Numbered from the stretch's first letter, positions 20,535 through 30,091 are shown. The stretch: 64,000 nucleotides of DNA from Croceicoccus ponticola (GCF_004004515.1 NZ_RXOL01000005.1:62001-126000); one strand, 5' to 3'. Notes: generated by a model from the letters alone, not told the origin. Numbers and translations are program-made.

Positions 20535-21490
20535 TGAACCTGAACCGAAGATCGGTGCTCACCGCCGCGCTGGCTGGCGGCGTGCTTGTCTCTAAAGTCG
20601 GCAGAACAGAAGCGTTCGCGCGGGGATATGACCCGCAAGCAGAAGCAATCGCGGACGGCGTCTGGCTGGTGCGGGGCAAGGACGAGCCGATCGCGTTCGA
20701 CAACGGCGGGGCAATCGCCAATTCCGTCTTCATCGCCACCGATGCCGGAACGGTGCTGATCGATCCCGGCCCCTCGTTGGCCTATGGCAAGGCGCTGTCG
20801 GCTTTGGCGCAACGGGTGACCGGCGCGGCAGTCGCGCGGGTCTATATCACCCATCTGCACCCCGATCATTCGTTCGGCGCGGCGGCATTCGATCCCGCAA
20901 TTGCTCATGCCTTGCCCGCGACGCGACATGATCTCGTCAACGATGGCGACGGCTTTTCCGACGCGCTCTATCGCATGCTGGCGGACTGGATGAGCGGTAC
21001 CGCCGTCGTGCTGCCGCAGGGCGATGCAGCAGAGGGCAACGTGACGTTCGGTGGGCGAACCTTGCGGCTTTTCGCGATGAACGGGCACAGCAACGGCGAT
21101 CTCGCCATACTTGACCAGAAAACCGGCACGCTGATCGCGGGTGATCTGTTGTTCCACGATCGTGCACCAGCAACACCGCATGCGGACATCGACGGCTGGC
21201 TAGCCGCACTGGATCGGATAGAGGGGATTTCGCACAGGCTGCTGATCCCCGGTCACGGCCCGCTGGACCGGAACGGAACATCCATCGCGCAGACCCGCGA
21301 CTGGCTGACGTGGCTGCGCGCATCGCTGCGCAACGCGGTCCCGACGGGCAAGGACATGAGCGAGGCCGGCGCGATGACGATCCCCGACCGTTTCGCCGGG
21401 TTGAAAGTCGCGCGCTACGAACTGCAGCGCAGCGTTTCGCACTTCTATCCGGGGCTGGAGGCTGAATTGCTGCCCGAAATCGGCCGCTGA
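20534..21490 (+). CDS. Quinoprotein relay zinc metallohydrolase (MBL fold)
   Basis: The 318-residue exported protein (twin-Arg-like or Sec signal, NRRSVLTAALAGG) has the metallo-beta-lactamase fold. Zinc ligands are in YITHLHPDHSFG (about 113-124), MNGHSNGD, GDLLFHD and PGHGP. This is the type found as the zinc metallohydrolase of a quinoprotein relay system, paired with the SoxYZ-like carrier as here. It presumably acts on the carrier's adduct in the periplasm; no substrate is proven. It is convergent to the cytochrome b561 gene with only 11 bases between. Confidence 0.85.
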   Translation: MNLNRRSVLTAALAGGVLVSKVGRTEAFARGYDPQAEAIADGVWLVRGKDEPIAFDNGGAIANSVFIATDAGTVLIDPGPSLAYGKALSALAQRVTGAAVARVYITHLHPDHSFGAAAFDPAIAHALPATRHDLVNDGDGFSDALYRMLADWMSGTAVVLPQGDAAEGNVTFGGRTLRLFAMNGHSNGDLAILDQKTGTLIAGDLLFHDRAPATPHADIDGWLAALDRIEGISHRLLIPGHGPLDRNGTSIAQTRDWLTWLRASLRNAVPTGKDMSEAGAMTIPDRFAGLKVARYELQRSVSHFYPGLEAELLPEIGR

Positions 21491-21501
21491 ACGGGGCGTT
21501 T

Positions 21502-22032
21502 TTACGCCATGCGGCGCAGGACGTTATCCTTCAGCACGAAATGATGGCGCAGTGCCGCGCCGACGTGAAGCGCAATCAGCACCGCGGCCATCACGCCCAT
21601 CAATTCGTGCCCTTCGTGCCCGATGGCATAGAGCGCATCGTCCCGCGTCACAGCAAGCTTGGGCACGTCGAACAGGCCGAACCACGACAGCGGATACTTG
21701 CCCGCCGACGCGACGATCCACCCCGTTAGCGGCAGCGCGATTATTAGCAGGTAGAACGCGAAATGCGTCGCATGGGCGGCGCCCGTTTCCCATCTCGACA
21801 TGTCTGCGGGCAGCGGCGGCGCTTTGGACGTCAGGCGCCAGACCGCCCGCACCAGTGACAACGCCAGCACAGTCAGCCCGACGGCTTTGTGCAACGGCAT
21901 GATGCGCACGAAAGGTTCAAGCGCATCGTGCAGGAAGCCGCCAAGCAGGTTGCCGATGATGAGAACCGCGATCGTCCAGTGCAGCGCCCTTGCCACACCG
22001 TTGTAACGTGCGATCGCGGTTCCTTGCGTCAC
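21502..22032 (-). CDS. Cytochrome b561-type membrane protein
   Basis: The 176-residue protein has four predicted transmembrane helices and four conserved histidines typical of the prokaryotic cytochrome b561/Ni-hydrogenase b-type fold (ARALHWTI, MPLHKAVGL, GHEGHEL, ALHVGAALRHH). Such proteins pass electrons between quinol and periplasmic partners. Its start overlaps the end of the TonB receptor gene (ATGA), so the two are cotranscribed, which suggests a reductase that works with the imported metal or ligand. Confidence 0.87.
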   Translation of the reverse strand: MTQGTAIARYNGVARALHWTIAVLIIGNLLGGFLHDALEPFVRIMPLHKAVGLTVLALSLVRAVWRLTSKAPPLPADMSRWETGAAHATHFAFYLLIIALPLTGWIVASAGKYPLSWFGLFDVPKLAVTRDDALYAIGHEGHELMGVMAAVLIALHVGAALRHHFVLKDNVLRRMA

Positions 22033-24068
22033 AGATCGAAGCCGATCCCGATCCAGCCGGTGCGCGGCGCGCCGTAATCGATCGAACCGCCTTGGTTGCG
22101 GGTCACGATATTTTCGTCCGTCAGGTTTTCGCCCCGCAGCATCAGCGATATTCCGTGCGATAGCGGCAGTTTGGCATAAGCGTCGACCGTGGTGGCCGAT
22201 GGCATGATGTTTTCCTGCAGATCATCCTCGAACTGCTTGCCTACATGGCGCAGCGTGGTCGCCAGCAGCCAGCCGTCCGCCGGGGTCAGCGCAAGCGTCG
22301 CGCCCGCAACCCATTTGGGCGTTTGCGCCGGGCGATTGCCGTCGAAATCCGCGCCAGCGTCGCGCGCCTTGGCATCGGTATAGGCGAGCGAACCCTTCAG
22401 GCTGACGATGCCGCGGTCGATACCAGCGGCCAGCTCCACCCCCTTGGCGCGGATGGCGTCGATGTTCTGCCGCTCTCGCAAGTTGGGGGCCAGCGTGACG
22501 TTGGCGACGGCATTCTTCACGCGGTTGTCGAACGCGGTCAGCGACAGCGTCACGCCCTCGCCCGGCGTCAGGTCGATGCCCGCCTCGTATCCTTCAAGCT
22601 TTTCGTTTTCGAGATCGGCATTGGCCAGCGTGACGACCGGAAAGACCGTAAATCCGCGATAAAGCTCGTTCAGCGTCGGCAGGCGCAGGCCGGTATAGGC
22701 AGCAGCGCGAAGTTGCGCGATTTCGCCGATGTCGAACACCGCCCCGCCGCGGAACGAACCCTGCCAGCCCGAACGGTCGGCAAAGCGGTTTTCTTCGACG
22801 ATGGTTCCGGCCGCATTGCGCGCGATGTAGAAACCGTCGTTGATCGCATAACGGTCCGCCCGCGCGCCCGCCGTCAGCGTCAGCGCGCCAAGGGACAGGT
22901 CATCTTCCACGAAAAAGCCGAGGTCCGTGGTAGTTCCGCCCGCGTTGCGACGCTGCGTGACCGCGCCCGAAAAGGCGCTGATCGCATCTTCGAACAATTC
23001 GCCGTCCGACATGCGATAATCCACGCCCAGCCGGAGAGTGTGCATGTCGCCCACCGGCGGGCGCAATTCGAACTTGCCGCCAAGGCCCGTGGACGGCGTG
23101 TTGCGCTGATCCAGCACCGGCGTGAACCGGGTCGATGAAATCACGATGTTGGTGAAATTGCGCGATTGCACATAACCGAGCAGGTCGAACGCCCAGTCGC
23201 CCCGACCGACAAACCGCAAGCTGGCGTCCTGCCCCTTGCTCGACGAATCCGCGCCGTCGAAACGCAGCGTGCGGTTGTCGTCGAAGATCAGCCCGTTGAA
23301 TTGCAATTCGACCGTTTCGGAAATCGGCGCGACACCGCGAAGCTGGGTCGACCAGCTGTCGTACCGGGCCCGCGCCGTGGCGGGAACGCGCTGATCGACC
23401 GGTGTGGTAAAGAACCCCTTGCCGTGGTCCCAGCGCCCGGAAACGAGCACGAAGCCGCTGCCCAGCTTCTGACCCACCGTGCCGCTCAGTTCGGTTTCGC
23501 TGCGATCGTTGACGAGTGCATGGCCCGAAATGCCACCCAACTGGCCGTATCCGCCGCTGGTCAATTCGATCGTGCCCGCCAGCGCGCCAGCGCCGAATGG
23601 GCCGGAGCCGCCGCCACGCGTCACCCGAGCGCTAGACAGGCGTTCGGGCGCGATCGCGGAAAACGGGATGTAGCCGAAGAACGGGTCCGCCATCGGCACC
23701 CCGTCCAGAAGGATGAGCGCCCGGCTCGACGCATTGCCGCCCAGCGCGCGCAGCGTCACGCCCTGTGCCGACGGGTTCGACGAACGGCTGTCGGAACGGC
23801 GGAACTGCTGGAACCCGGCGATATTGCTCAGCGCATCCTCGATCCTGCCCGATCCCGTGGCAACCAGGTCTTCGCGATCGAGGACGGTCACGTCATAGGC
23901 TTCGGTTGCGGGCGTTTCGGGCAGTCCTTCGCCAACCACGACGATAGGTTCGCCATAACGCACCGTCGCGCCTTCGGCATCGCTGTCCTGCGCAAGCGCG
24001 GGTGCCGCCGTCGTCGCGACAGAGGCGGAAAGAAGGGCAAGAAACGACTTGCGGCCTGACATGGACAT
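22029..24068 (-). CDS. TonB-dependent outer-membrane receptor
   Basis: From the ATG at 24066-24068 the protein is 679 residues with signal peptide MSMSGRKSFLALLSASVATT...ALA. It has a plug domain (VTVLDREDLVATGSGRIEDALSNIAGF, the LRALGGNASSRALILLDGVPMADPF region) and a 22-strand barrel ending in ...GWIGIGFDL. TonB-box-like residues lie in the segment before the plug. Ligand is unknown. It lies between the quinoprotein genes and is cotranscribed with cytochrome b561, so uptake of a lanthanide chelator, other metal or a related cofactor is an attractive guess. An upstream in-frame ATG (24116) is less likely because the signal peptide would be displaced. Confidence 0.9.
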   Translation of the reverse strand: MSMSGRKSFLALLSASVATTAAPALAQDSDAEGATVRYGEPIVVVGEGLPETPATEAYDVTVLDREDLVATGSGRIEDALSNIAGFQQFRRSDSRSSNPSAQGVTLRALGGNASSRALILLDGVPMADPFFGYIPFSAIAPERLSSARVTRGGGSGPFGAGALAGTIELTSGGYGQLGGISGHALVNDRSETELSGTVGQKLGSGFVLVSGRWDHGKGFFTTPVDQRVPATARARYDSWSTQLRGVAPISETVELQFNGLIFDDNRTLRFDGADSSSKGQDASLRFVGRGDWAFDLLGYVQSRNFTNIVISSTRFTPVLDQRNTPSTGLGGKFELRPPVGDMHTLRLGVDYRMSDGELFEDAISAFSGAVTQRRNAGGTTTDLGFFVEDDLSLGALTLTAGARADRYAINDGFYIARNAAGTIVEENRFADRSGWQGSFRGGAVFDIGEIAQLRAAAYTGLRLPTLNELYRGFTVFPVVTLANADLENEKLEGYEAGIDLTPGEGVTLSLTAFDNRVKNAVANVTLAPNLRERQNIDAIRAKGVELAAGIDRGIVSLKGSLAYTDAKARDAGADFDGNRPAQTPKWVAGATLALTPADGWLLATTLRHVGKQFEDDLQENIMPSATTVDAYAKLPLSHGISLMLRGENLTDENIVTRNQGGSIDYGAPRTGWIGIGFDL

Positions 24069-24170
24069 CCCGGGATCTCTTATATTGCATATGGCAAAAG
24101 CATAATCGGCGGCCACTGTGCCGTGGCCGCCGAAATGAAGGCATTAAGGAACAGGCACTCCAAGGTAAAC

Positions 24171-25580
24171 TCAGAAGAAAAGAATTCCCCCGACGGCCAG
24201 CGCATCGCTTTGCGCTTCGTTGCCGTTGTGGGCTTCGGACTTTGTATGCGTATACTCGCTGATCAACGTGACCCAGCTGTTCAGGCCATAGCGAAGCTGA
24301 CCGACGTAGCTCATGTTGGTGTCGACTAGCGTTGGGTTGGCGAGCATGTCGGCATCGTTTGCGTAATCCAGGCGGCTTTCGCCATAACTGCCGCCGACGG
24401 AGATCTTGCCGAATGTGGCGAGCGCCTGGACATAGAAACCATCGCTGCTGCGCGCGTTGCCCGCCCCGCCGGTATCGAACAGGCCCAGCACGGTCGTGCC
24501 CAGCCCCTTGGCCGTGTAGTAATAACCGACCGCCGTGATCGGCCCTGCCGTCAGCTTGGCGCCCGCGTCGACGCCCTTGCCGGTGTACGATTCGCCCGAG
24601 ACCAGCTCGTGTTTCTGCGTGATGCCGCCAGCCCACAGGTGCGCGCTGACACCGCCGAAATCACCGTCATAGGTCAGCTTGGCCTGAAAACCGGGATCGG
24701 CGTTCGTCTGGTCCTGTCCGGTGATCGATTTCAGCGGTTGGAAAACGCCGACGCTGGCCTGCACGCCGCCGAACTTGGGCGAGCTGTAGGTGATCTGCGG
24801 CTGGAAATCGGTGTAGATGTAGCCCACGCCGATCCGGCCCAGCGTCGTATTGCCCGGCGCGACATTGCCGCCCGGCGTGCCACTGGACAGCAGCGTGATG
24901 TCGTTCAGGATCGCATCCGATCCGAAGAGCCCGATGTCGCGCCCGATCTTCACCGTGCCGAACGACGGCTTGCCGAAGGTCATGAACGTCTGGCGGAAAT
25001 CGATGCCGGCAGTGGCAAGGCCGGTGGGCTGGCCGCCGTTGTTGGCGCCAAATGTGCCCCAGGCGGTGGAATTGATGCCCGGATACATGCCGAATGTCGC
25101 GCCCACGTCCCAGCCTTCCTGCTGGGTCGATACGTTCACCACCAGGAAACCCGGCAGGAGCCCGTTGCGGATTGAACTGGAATTGCTGCCCGAGACATTG
25201 GCGACGCCACCCGTGACCGCGGTTGTCGCGGTGGGCGTATCGGCATTGTCGTGGACGTAGAAACCGTTGACCGAACCCGAAAACCTGATCGTCGCGGGGC
25301 CGACCTGAAGGCCGATGCCACTATCGGTCATTTTCACCATCTTGTCGGGATCGAAACTGGCAGGTGCTGCGGTCGAGCCAGCAGCCGGCGTGGCGACGTG
25401 CGCAGCAGCCGTTTCCTTCTGTTCTTCGGCGAGCAGGGCGGCATATTCGTCGTCGGTCAGAATGCCCTTTTCGTGAAGGCGCTGCAGCAGGCTTTCGCTC
25501 GATCCGGCATATGCCGGAGCTGTCGACAGGGCAATTGCAACCGCCGCGGCCGCACCTCGATACATGATCCTGGAGACCAT
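24171..25580 (-). CDS. Outer-membrane porin with N-terminal coiled segment
   Basis: The 469-residue protein begins MVSRIMYRGAAAAVAIAL, with a GGGGGAG ribosome site before ATG 25578-25580. After the signal peptide (about residue 26) there is a short SHOCT-like alpha segment (SLLQRLHEKGILTDDEYAALLAEEQ) and a spacer, then a barrel of porin-like strands. The last strand ends in GGILFF, an OMP-type terminal aromatic. The shape fits general porins of sphingomonads. It precedes the TonB receptor on the same strand; the motif copy at 25657 lies upstream. Confidence 0.87.
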   Translation of the reverse strand: MVSRIMYRGAAAAVAIALSTAPAYAGSSESLLQRLHEKGILTDDEYAALLAEEQKETAAAHVATPAAGSTAAPASFDPDKMVKMTDSGIGLQVGPATIRFSGSVNGFYVHDNADTPTATTAVTGGVANVSGSNSSSIRNGLLPGFLVVNVSTQQEGWDVGATFGMYPGINSTAWGTFGANNGGQPTGLATAGIDFRQTFMTFGKPSFGTVKIGRDIGLFGSDAILNDITLLSSGTPGGNVAPGNTTLGRIGVGYIYTDFQPQITYSSPKFGGVQASVGVFQPLKSITGQDQTNADPGFQAKLTYDGDFGGVSAHLWAGGITQKHELVSGESYTGKGVDAGAKLTAGPITAVGYYYTAKGLGTTVLGLFDTGGAGNARSSDGFYVQALATFGKISVGGSYGESRLDYANDADMLANPTLVDTNMSYVGQLRYGLNSWVTLISEYTHTKSEAHNGNEAQSDALAVGGILFF

Positions 25581-25656
25581 CTTACTCCCCCTTCCTTTCT
25601 TTTTGAATCGCCCGAAGCGACCCAAAGGAAGATGGTGCGGCCCTGTGTATCGGGAT

Positions 25657-25669
25657 ATTGGACTTTGGT
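25657..25669 (-). promoter_or_regulatory. Operator-like motif upstream of the porin
   Basis: On the minus strand this reads ACCAAAGTCCAAT, one base different from the copy at 19692. It lies about 77 bases upstream of the porin start, pointing toward it. Confidence 0.5.
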
Positions 25670-25715
25670 TCTCGTTCCTTAGGCCAATATCGCAAGATGG
25701 GTCGCGGACACGCGA

Positions 25716-26702
25716 TCAACGGGCGATGGCGACGCCCCACGGTCCCTTGCCGGCCGGAAGCCGGTGCGTGACTTTCACGGTTTTGAGGTCGACGAAGGCA
25801 ATGTCGTCGCTCGTCCCGTTGGCAACGATCGCGGTGCCGCCATCTTCGCTGATGGCGAGATGCCATGGCCTTCCGCCCGTCGTGGCGTAACCGGTTACCT
25901 TGCGGCTGGCGACATCGACGATCGCCACGCCGTCTGCCCGGCCAAGGGCGACGATCGCGGTCTTGCCGTCGGGGGTGAACCGAATGCCGCAGGGCAGCAC
26001 CTTGTAGGCAGCAATGCCGGGCGGCGCGAAGGACAGGGTTTCCACGATCCTGCGCGTTGCGGTGTCAATGATATGGACCGTGCCGGCGACTTCGGCCGCG
26101 ACCCAGACTTGCGATCCGTCTGGCGTGAATTCGACATGGCGGGGGCGGAAATCGGTCTCCATTTCCTCCACCACCTCGCGGGTGGCAACATCGATCCAGC
26201 TGACGGTGTTGTCCTCTTCCCCCGTCACCAACAGCCATTTCGCGTCCGGACTTTGCGCGATGCCCTCGGGCTCCTCGCCCACCGCCACTTGCCAGGCGAC
26301 ATGCCGGGTCTCAAGGTCGACCGCGGTCATCGCGCCGTCATCCTCGTTGGCGATGAAAAGCGTCTTGCCATCTTGCGACACGAAAAACTGCTCCGGATCG
26401 TTGCCCGACGGCAGAACGGCGACCAGATCGCCGGTCTTGGCGTCGCGCATCTCAACCGCGTTGTCCATGCTGGCGCAGATCAGCACGTACTTGCCGTCGC
26501 GCGTCAGGGTGATGCCGCGCGGGCGCTGGCCTACGTTCCACGTTGCGGTCACCGTTTGCGTATCGAGATCGATCACGGTGACCGTATCGGACCGTTCATT
26601 GCTGACATAGGCGGTCGCCGCCCGCGCGTCGGCAGGCAGGGCCAGCCACGACAGCGCGCCGATCCCCGCGAACAGGCCGATGGAGAGTTGCTGCTTTTTC
26701 AT
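25716..26702 (-). CDS. PQQ-catabolism-associated YVTN beta-propeller protein
   Basis: The 328-residue exported protein (signal peptide ends at ADARA, about residue 28) is built of seven-bladed YVTN-type repeats: TAYVSNERSDTVTVIDLDTQ, GKYVLICASMDNAVEMRDAKTG, and so on, with the motif DG(K/S)xxxV repeated. It matches the family of beta-propeller proteins encoded next to PQQ alcohol dehydrogenases. It may bind or guide cofactors or substrates in the periplasm; the biochemical role is not known. It is divergent from the pedF-like gene. Confidence 0.87.
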   Translation of the reverse strand: MKKQQLSIGLFAGIGALSWLALPADARAATAYVSNERSDTVTVIDLDTQTVTATWNVGQRPRGITLTRDGKYVLICASMDNAVEMRDAKTGDLVAVLPSGNDPEQFFVSQDGKTLFIANEDDGAMTAVDLETRHVAWQVAVGEEPEGIAQSPDAKWLLVTGEEDNTVSWIDVATREVVEEMETDFRPRHVEFTPDGSQVWVAAEVAGTVHIIDTATRRIVETLSFAPPGIAAYKVLPCGIRFTPDGKTAIVALGRADGVAIVDVASRKVTGYATTGGRPWHLAISEDGGTAIVANGTSDDIAFVDLKTVKVTHRLPAGKGPWGVAIAR

Positions 26703-26742
26703 GCGCTTGTTCTACCCTGAGGTGCTCGTCTCGCAACATAGT

Positions 26743-26755
26743 ACCAAGGTGCAAT
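26743..26755 (+). promoter_or_regulatory. Operator-like motif between beta-propeller and pedF-like genes
   Basis: ACCAAGGTGCAAT lies 41 bases from the beta-propeller start (minus strand), much as the 19692 copy lies 41 bases from its SoxYZ-like gene. It is 96 bases from the cytochrome c-550 start. Confidence 0.55.
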
Positions 26756-26851
26756 GGGTGCCTGCGCTTCGGAAGGCTATTGTGCTTGATAACCAAGGGG
26801 GACGTTTGCGCGGACCCACCTTCGGGTCGCAGATTGAGGATGCATTTGCCA

Positions 26852-27286
26852 ATGTCGAAATCCACCGCACGCTTGGCGCTTGGCGCCATGGCCATCGCCC
26901 TTGCCGGTCTGGCCGGTCCGCAGCTTCTGGCCCACGGCGACGTGACGCCGCAGGCGGTCGATACGTCGGCCCTGCCCGATATCGGCGAGCAATGGCTGGG
27001 CGAAAACCCCTATTCCGGCAATGCCAAGGCGATCGAGATCGGCACCTCCGCCTATGGCCAGAACTGCGCCCGGTGCCATGGGCTTCAGGCGATTTCCGGC
27101 GGCATTGCGCCCGATCTGCGTTACCTCGAACTGGGCGCCGCGGGCGATGAATGGTTCATCGAACGTTATCGCAACGGATCGAGTCACGACGGCAAGGTCT
27201 ATATGCCTCCGTTCGGCGACGTGCTGGGGCAGAAAGCCGGCTGGGCCATCCGCAGCTATATCGAATCAGTTCACACGGACGATTGA
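26852..27286 (+). CDS. pedF: Cytochrome c-550, PedF-like
   Basis: The 144-residue protein has a signal peptide cut near LLAHG (about residue 27) and starts mature sequence HGDVTPQAVDTSALP, the typical PedF opening. The haem motif is C72-A-R-C75-H76 and an axial Met follows in VYMPPFGD. In Pseudomonas, PedF is the electron acceptor of the PQQ-ethanol dehydrogenases. Here it lies directly before the binding protein and the dehydrogenase gene. Starts at 26780 and 26840 are in frame but add no signal-peptide feature; 26852 fits best. Confidence 0.88.
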   Translation: MSKSTARLALGAMAIALAGLAGPQLLAHGDVTPQAVDTSALPDIGEQWLGENPYSGNAKAIEIGTSAYGQNCARCHGLQAISGGIAPDLRYLELGAAGDEWFIERYRNGSSHDGKVYMPPFGDVLGQKAGWAIRSYIESVHTDD

Positions 27287-27289
27287 ACC

Positions 27290-28162
27290 ATGACATACGG
27301 GCGCAGAGCTTTTCTTGGTGGTCTCGCGGCATCTGCGGGGGCACTGGCCTTGCCCCGCGCCGCGACCAGCGCCCCGCTCGCCACCGTGCGCGAGCTGGGC
27401 GCTCTTCGTTTCGGGCTTTACCAGAACAACCAGCCGTGGTCGTTCGAGGAAGACGGCAAGGTCGTCGGCATCGACGCCGACATCGCCCGGGCGCTCGCCG
27501 AACATTTTGGCGTAAGACCCGATCTGGCGCTCTTTCCGGCGGACGAGGAAGTGTCCGACGACTTGCGCAATGTCGTTTGGCGCGGCGGCCTGCTGGGCTT
27601 TCGCAAATGCGACGTGATGATGCATGTCCCGTTCGACCGCACTTTTGCGGCAAGGGAAGACCAGGTCGTCATACTTGCACCCTATTACCGCGAATCCTTT
27701 GGCGCAGCCTGCGCATCAGGCATGCCCGAATGCGAAGGCATGCCGACCGAATTTCGCGGCAAGCGGCTGGCGGCCGAACTTGATTCGATCCCCGATTTCT
27801 ACCTGATCGGCAATTTCGGCGGCATACTGCGATCCGACGTGACCCATTACACCAGCGGCTTTGACGCGGTTGCCGCGGTAAAGGCGGGCAGCGCCGATCT
27901 TGCCGTCGCGACCGACGCGCAGATCCAATCCGCGCTAAGCCACGCGCCGGGTGATGGCGCGAAACGACGCAAGGGGCCGCTGCCCGCGATGCTTTCCCCC
28001 GGTTGGGATGTCGGCATCGCGGTCGATGAAAAAAGCCGTAGCCTAGGCTTTGCGATCGAAGAACAGATGGACGCCATGATGGCCGACGGGCGAATGACCG
28101 CCATCTTTGCAAAATACGGCGTCGACTGGCGCCCTGCCAGTGCGGTGGCACCGGTCGCATGA
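27290..28162 (+). CDS. Quinoprotein-associated periplasmic substrate-binding protein
   Basis: The 290-residue protein belongs to the SBP_bac_3-like family found beside PQQ dehydrogenases (XoxJ-type). It has an RR-type signal (TYGRRAFLGGLAASAGALALP) and a type II binding fold with the motif LRFGLYQNNQPWSFEEDGKVVGIDADIARALAEH. XoxJ is thought to help mature or load the lanthanide enzyme. It begins four bases after the cytochrome stop, so the two are cotranscribed, and it precedes the dehydrogenase by about 160 bases. Confidence 0.87.
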   Translation: MTYGRRAFLGGLAASAGALALPRAATSAPLATVRELGALRFGLYQNNQPWSFEEDGKVVGIDADIARALAEHFGVRPDLALFPADEEVSDDLRNVVWRGGLLGFRKCDVMMHVPFDRTFAAREDQVVILAPYYRESFGAACASGMPECEGMPTEFRGKRLAAELDSIPDFYLIGNFGGILRSDVTHYTSGFDAVAAVKAGSADLAVATDAQIQSALSHAPGDGAKRRKGPLPAMLSPGWDVGIAVDEKSRSLGFAIEEQMDAMMADGRMTAIFAKYGVDWRPASAVAPVA

Positions 28163-28207
28163 AGGCTTCGGCCGGTTTGCCGGTCGAAATGACCGTCTGC
28201 GCCTCGT

Positions 28208-28220
28208 CCTAAGGTTCAAT
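28208..28220 (+). promoter_or_regulatory. Degenerate operator-like motif upstream of the dehydrogenase
   Basis: CCTAAGGTTCAAT matches ACCAAGGTGCAAT at 10 of 13 positions. It lies 102 bases before the dehydrogenase start and is the weakest of the five copies. Confidence 0.4.
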
Positions 28221-28321
28221 TGCCGGGCATCGGGCGTGCTTTAGTCTCGACGACACAAAACCAATGACATGGGTGCAAATGCGCCCGCGTAAATGACTTA
28301 GGTCTTACGATGGAGGGAAGG

Positions 28322-30091
28322 ATGAAGGGGCAGTTCAAGAAATTTGCCGTGGCTCTTGCGGCATCTTGCGCAACCATGGGTGTGCCGGCCATGGCGGACA
28401 ATCACGCCGATGGATCAGCAGGGGGCCCGTCGATGGCCGAGCTGATGAACGACGCCAATTCGACCGGCGACGTGCTCAGCTATGGCATGGGCCCATGGCA
28501 ACAGCGTTATTCGGCGCTTAACAAGGTCAATACCCAGACCGTCAGGCGGCTGGTCCCGGTCTATGCGGCATCGCTTGGCGGCGAAAAGCAGCGGGGGCAG
28601 GAATCGCAGCCGATCGTCTATGACGGCACGATCTACGTCACCGGCTCTTATTCCCGCCTGTTCGCTTTCGATGCGAAAACCGGCGAGAAAAAGTGGGAAT
28701 ACAACGCCCGCCTGCCCGACGGCATCATGCCGTGTTGCGACGTCGTCAACCGTGGCGCCGCGATCCATGGCGACAAGATCATCTTCGCCACGCTGGATGC
28801 GCATCTCGTCGCGCTGAACCGCAACACCGGAAAGGTTATCTGGAACAAGGAAGTCGGCGATTACAAGGCCGGCTATTCCGCCACCGCCGCACCGATCATC
28901 GTCAAGGACATGGTCATCACCGGCAACTCCGGCGGTGAATTCGGTATCGTCGGCGCCGTTCAGGCTCGCGACGTCAACACCGGCGAATTGATCTGGAACC
29001 GCCCGACGATCGAAGGCCACATGGGTTCGCTGCGCGGACAGGACAACGGCATCACCGGCAAGACCAACGCCACCTGGGAAGGTGACCTGTGGAAGACCGG
29101 CGGCGGCGCGACTTGGCTTGGCGGCACCTACGATCCGGGCACCAACCTGCTTTACTTTGGCACCGGCAACCCGGCCCCGTGGAACAGCCACCTGCGTCCC
29201 GGCGACAATCTCTATACCTCGTCCACGCTGGCGATCGATGCCGACACCGGCAAGATCAAGTGGCACTACCAGACGACACCGCACGACGGCTGGGACTTCG
29301 ACGGCGTGAACGAATTCATCCCCTTTGACGCCAAGATCGGCGGCAAGGACATGAAGCTGGGCGCAAAGGCCGACCGTAACGGCTATTTCTACGTCCTCGA
29401 CCGTACGAACGGAAAGTTCATCGGCGCGCACAAGTTCGTCATGCAGACGACCTGGGCCGATGGCATCGACCAGAAGACCGGTCGCCCCAACTTCACCAAG
29501 GATGGCCGCCCCGGCGCGCCAGACGGTGCGGACAAGGGCAAGGTCGTGTTCTCCTCGCCGTCATTCCTTGGCGGCAAGAACTGGATGCCGATGGCCTATA
29601 GCCAGGATACGGGCCTGTTCTATGTTCCGTCGAACGACTGGGGCATGGACATCTGGAACGAACCCATCGCCTACAAAAAAGGCGCGGCTTATCTGGGTGC
29701 GGGCTTTACCATCAAACCGATCGCGGACGACCACATCGGCGCCCTTCGCGCAATGAATCCCAAGACCGGCAAGATTGTTTGGGAATACAAGAACCCGGCC
29801 CCGCTGTGGGGCGGCGTCCTGTCGACCGGCGGCAATCTCGTCTTCACCGGCACGCCCGAAGGATACCTGAAGGCGTTCGACGCCAAGACCGGACAGGAAC
29901 TGTGGAAGTTCAACACCGGTTCGGGCGTCGTCGGTTCGCCGATCACGTGGGAAGACGGCGGCGAACAGTATGTCGCGGTCATGTCCGGCTGGGGCGGCGC
30001 GGTTCCGTTGTGGGGCGGTGAAGTCGCCAAGACATTCAAGGACATCAGCCAGGGCGGTTCGCTCTGGGTGTTCAAGCTGTATAACCAATAG
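28322..30091 (+). CDS. PQQ-dependent alcohol dehydrogenase, lanthanide type (PedH/ExaF/XoxF family)
   Basis: The 589-residue periplasmic quinoprotein has a signal peptide (about residues 1-27) and the eight-bladed PQQ propeller with repeated tryptophan motifs ([25 protein letters not shown]). The vicinal disulfide is C138-C139 (MPCCDVV). The active-site Asp is D325 and a second Asp lies two residues on: W-D325-F-D327-G. This D-x-D pattern marks lanthanide-dependent members; calcium enzymes have Ala or Ser at the second position. The start at 28322 follows GGAGGGAAGG. Neighbouring cytochrome c-550 and an acyl-forming aldehyde dehydrogenase suggest ethanol or a similar primary alcohol as substrate. 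It could also be called methanol/ethanol family; no MxaI-like subunit is seen. Confidence 0.9.
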   Translation: MKGQFKKFAVALAASCATMGVPAMADNHADGSAGGPSMAELMNDANSTGDVLSYGMGPWQQRYSALNKVNTQTVRRLVPVYAASLGGEKQRGQESQPIVYDGTIYVTGSYSRLFAFDAKTGEKKWEYNARLPDGIMPCCDVVNRGAAIHGDKIIFATLDAHLVALNRNTGKVIWNKEVGDYKAGYSATAAPIIVKDMVITGNSGGEFGIVGAVQARDVNTGELIWNRPTIEGHMGSLRGQDNGITGKTNATWEGDLWKTGGGATWLGGTYDPGTNLLYFGTGNPAPWNSHLRPGDNLYTSSTLAIDADTGKIKWHYQTTPHDGWDFDGVNEFIPFDAKIGGKDMKLGAKADRNGYFYVLDRTNGKFIGAHKFVMQTTWADGIDQKTGRPNFTKDGRPGAPDGADKGKVVFSSPSFLGGKNWMPMAYSQDTGLFYVPSNDWGMDIWNEPIAYKKGAAYLGAGFTIKPIADDHIGALRAMNPKTGKIVWEYKNPAPLWGGVLSTGGNLVFTGTPEGYLKAFDAKTGQELWKFNTGSGVVGSPITWEDGGEQYVAVMSGWGGAVPLWGGEVAKTFKDISQGGSLWVFKLYNQ

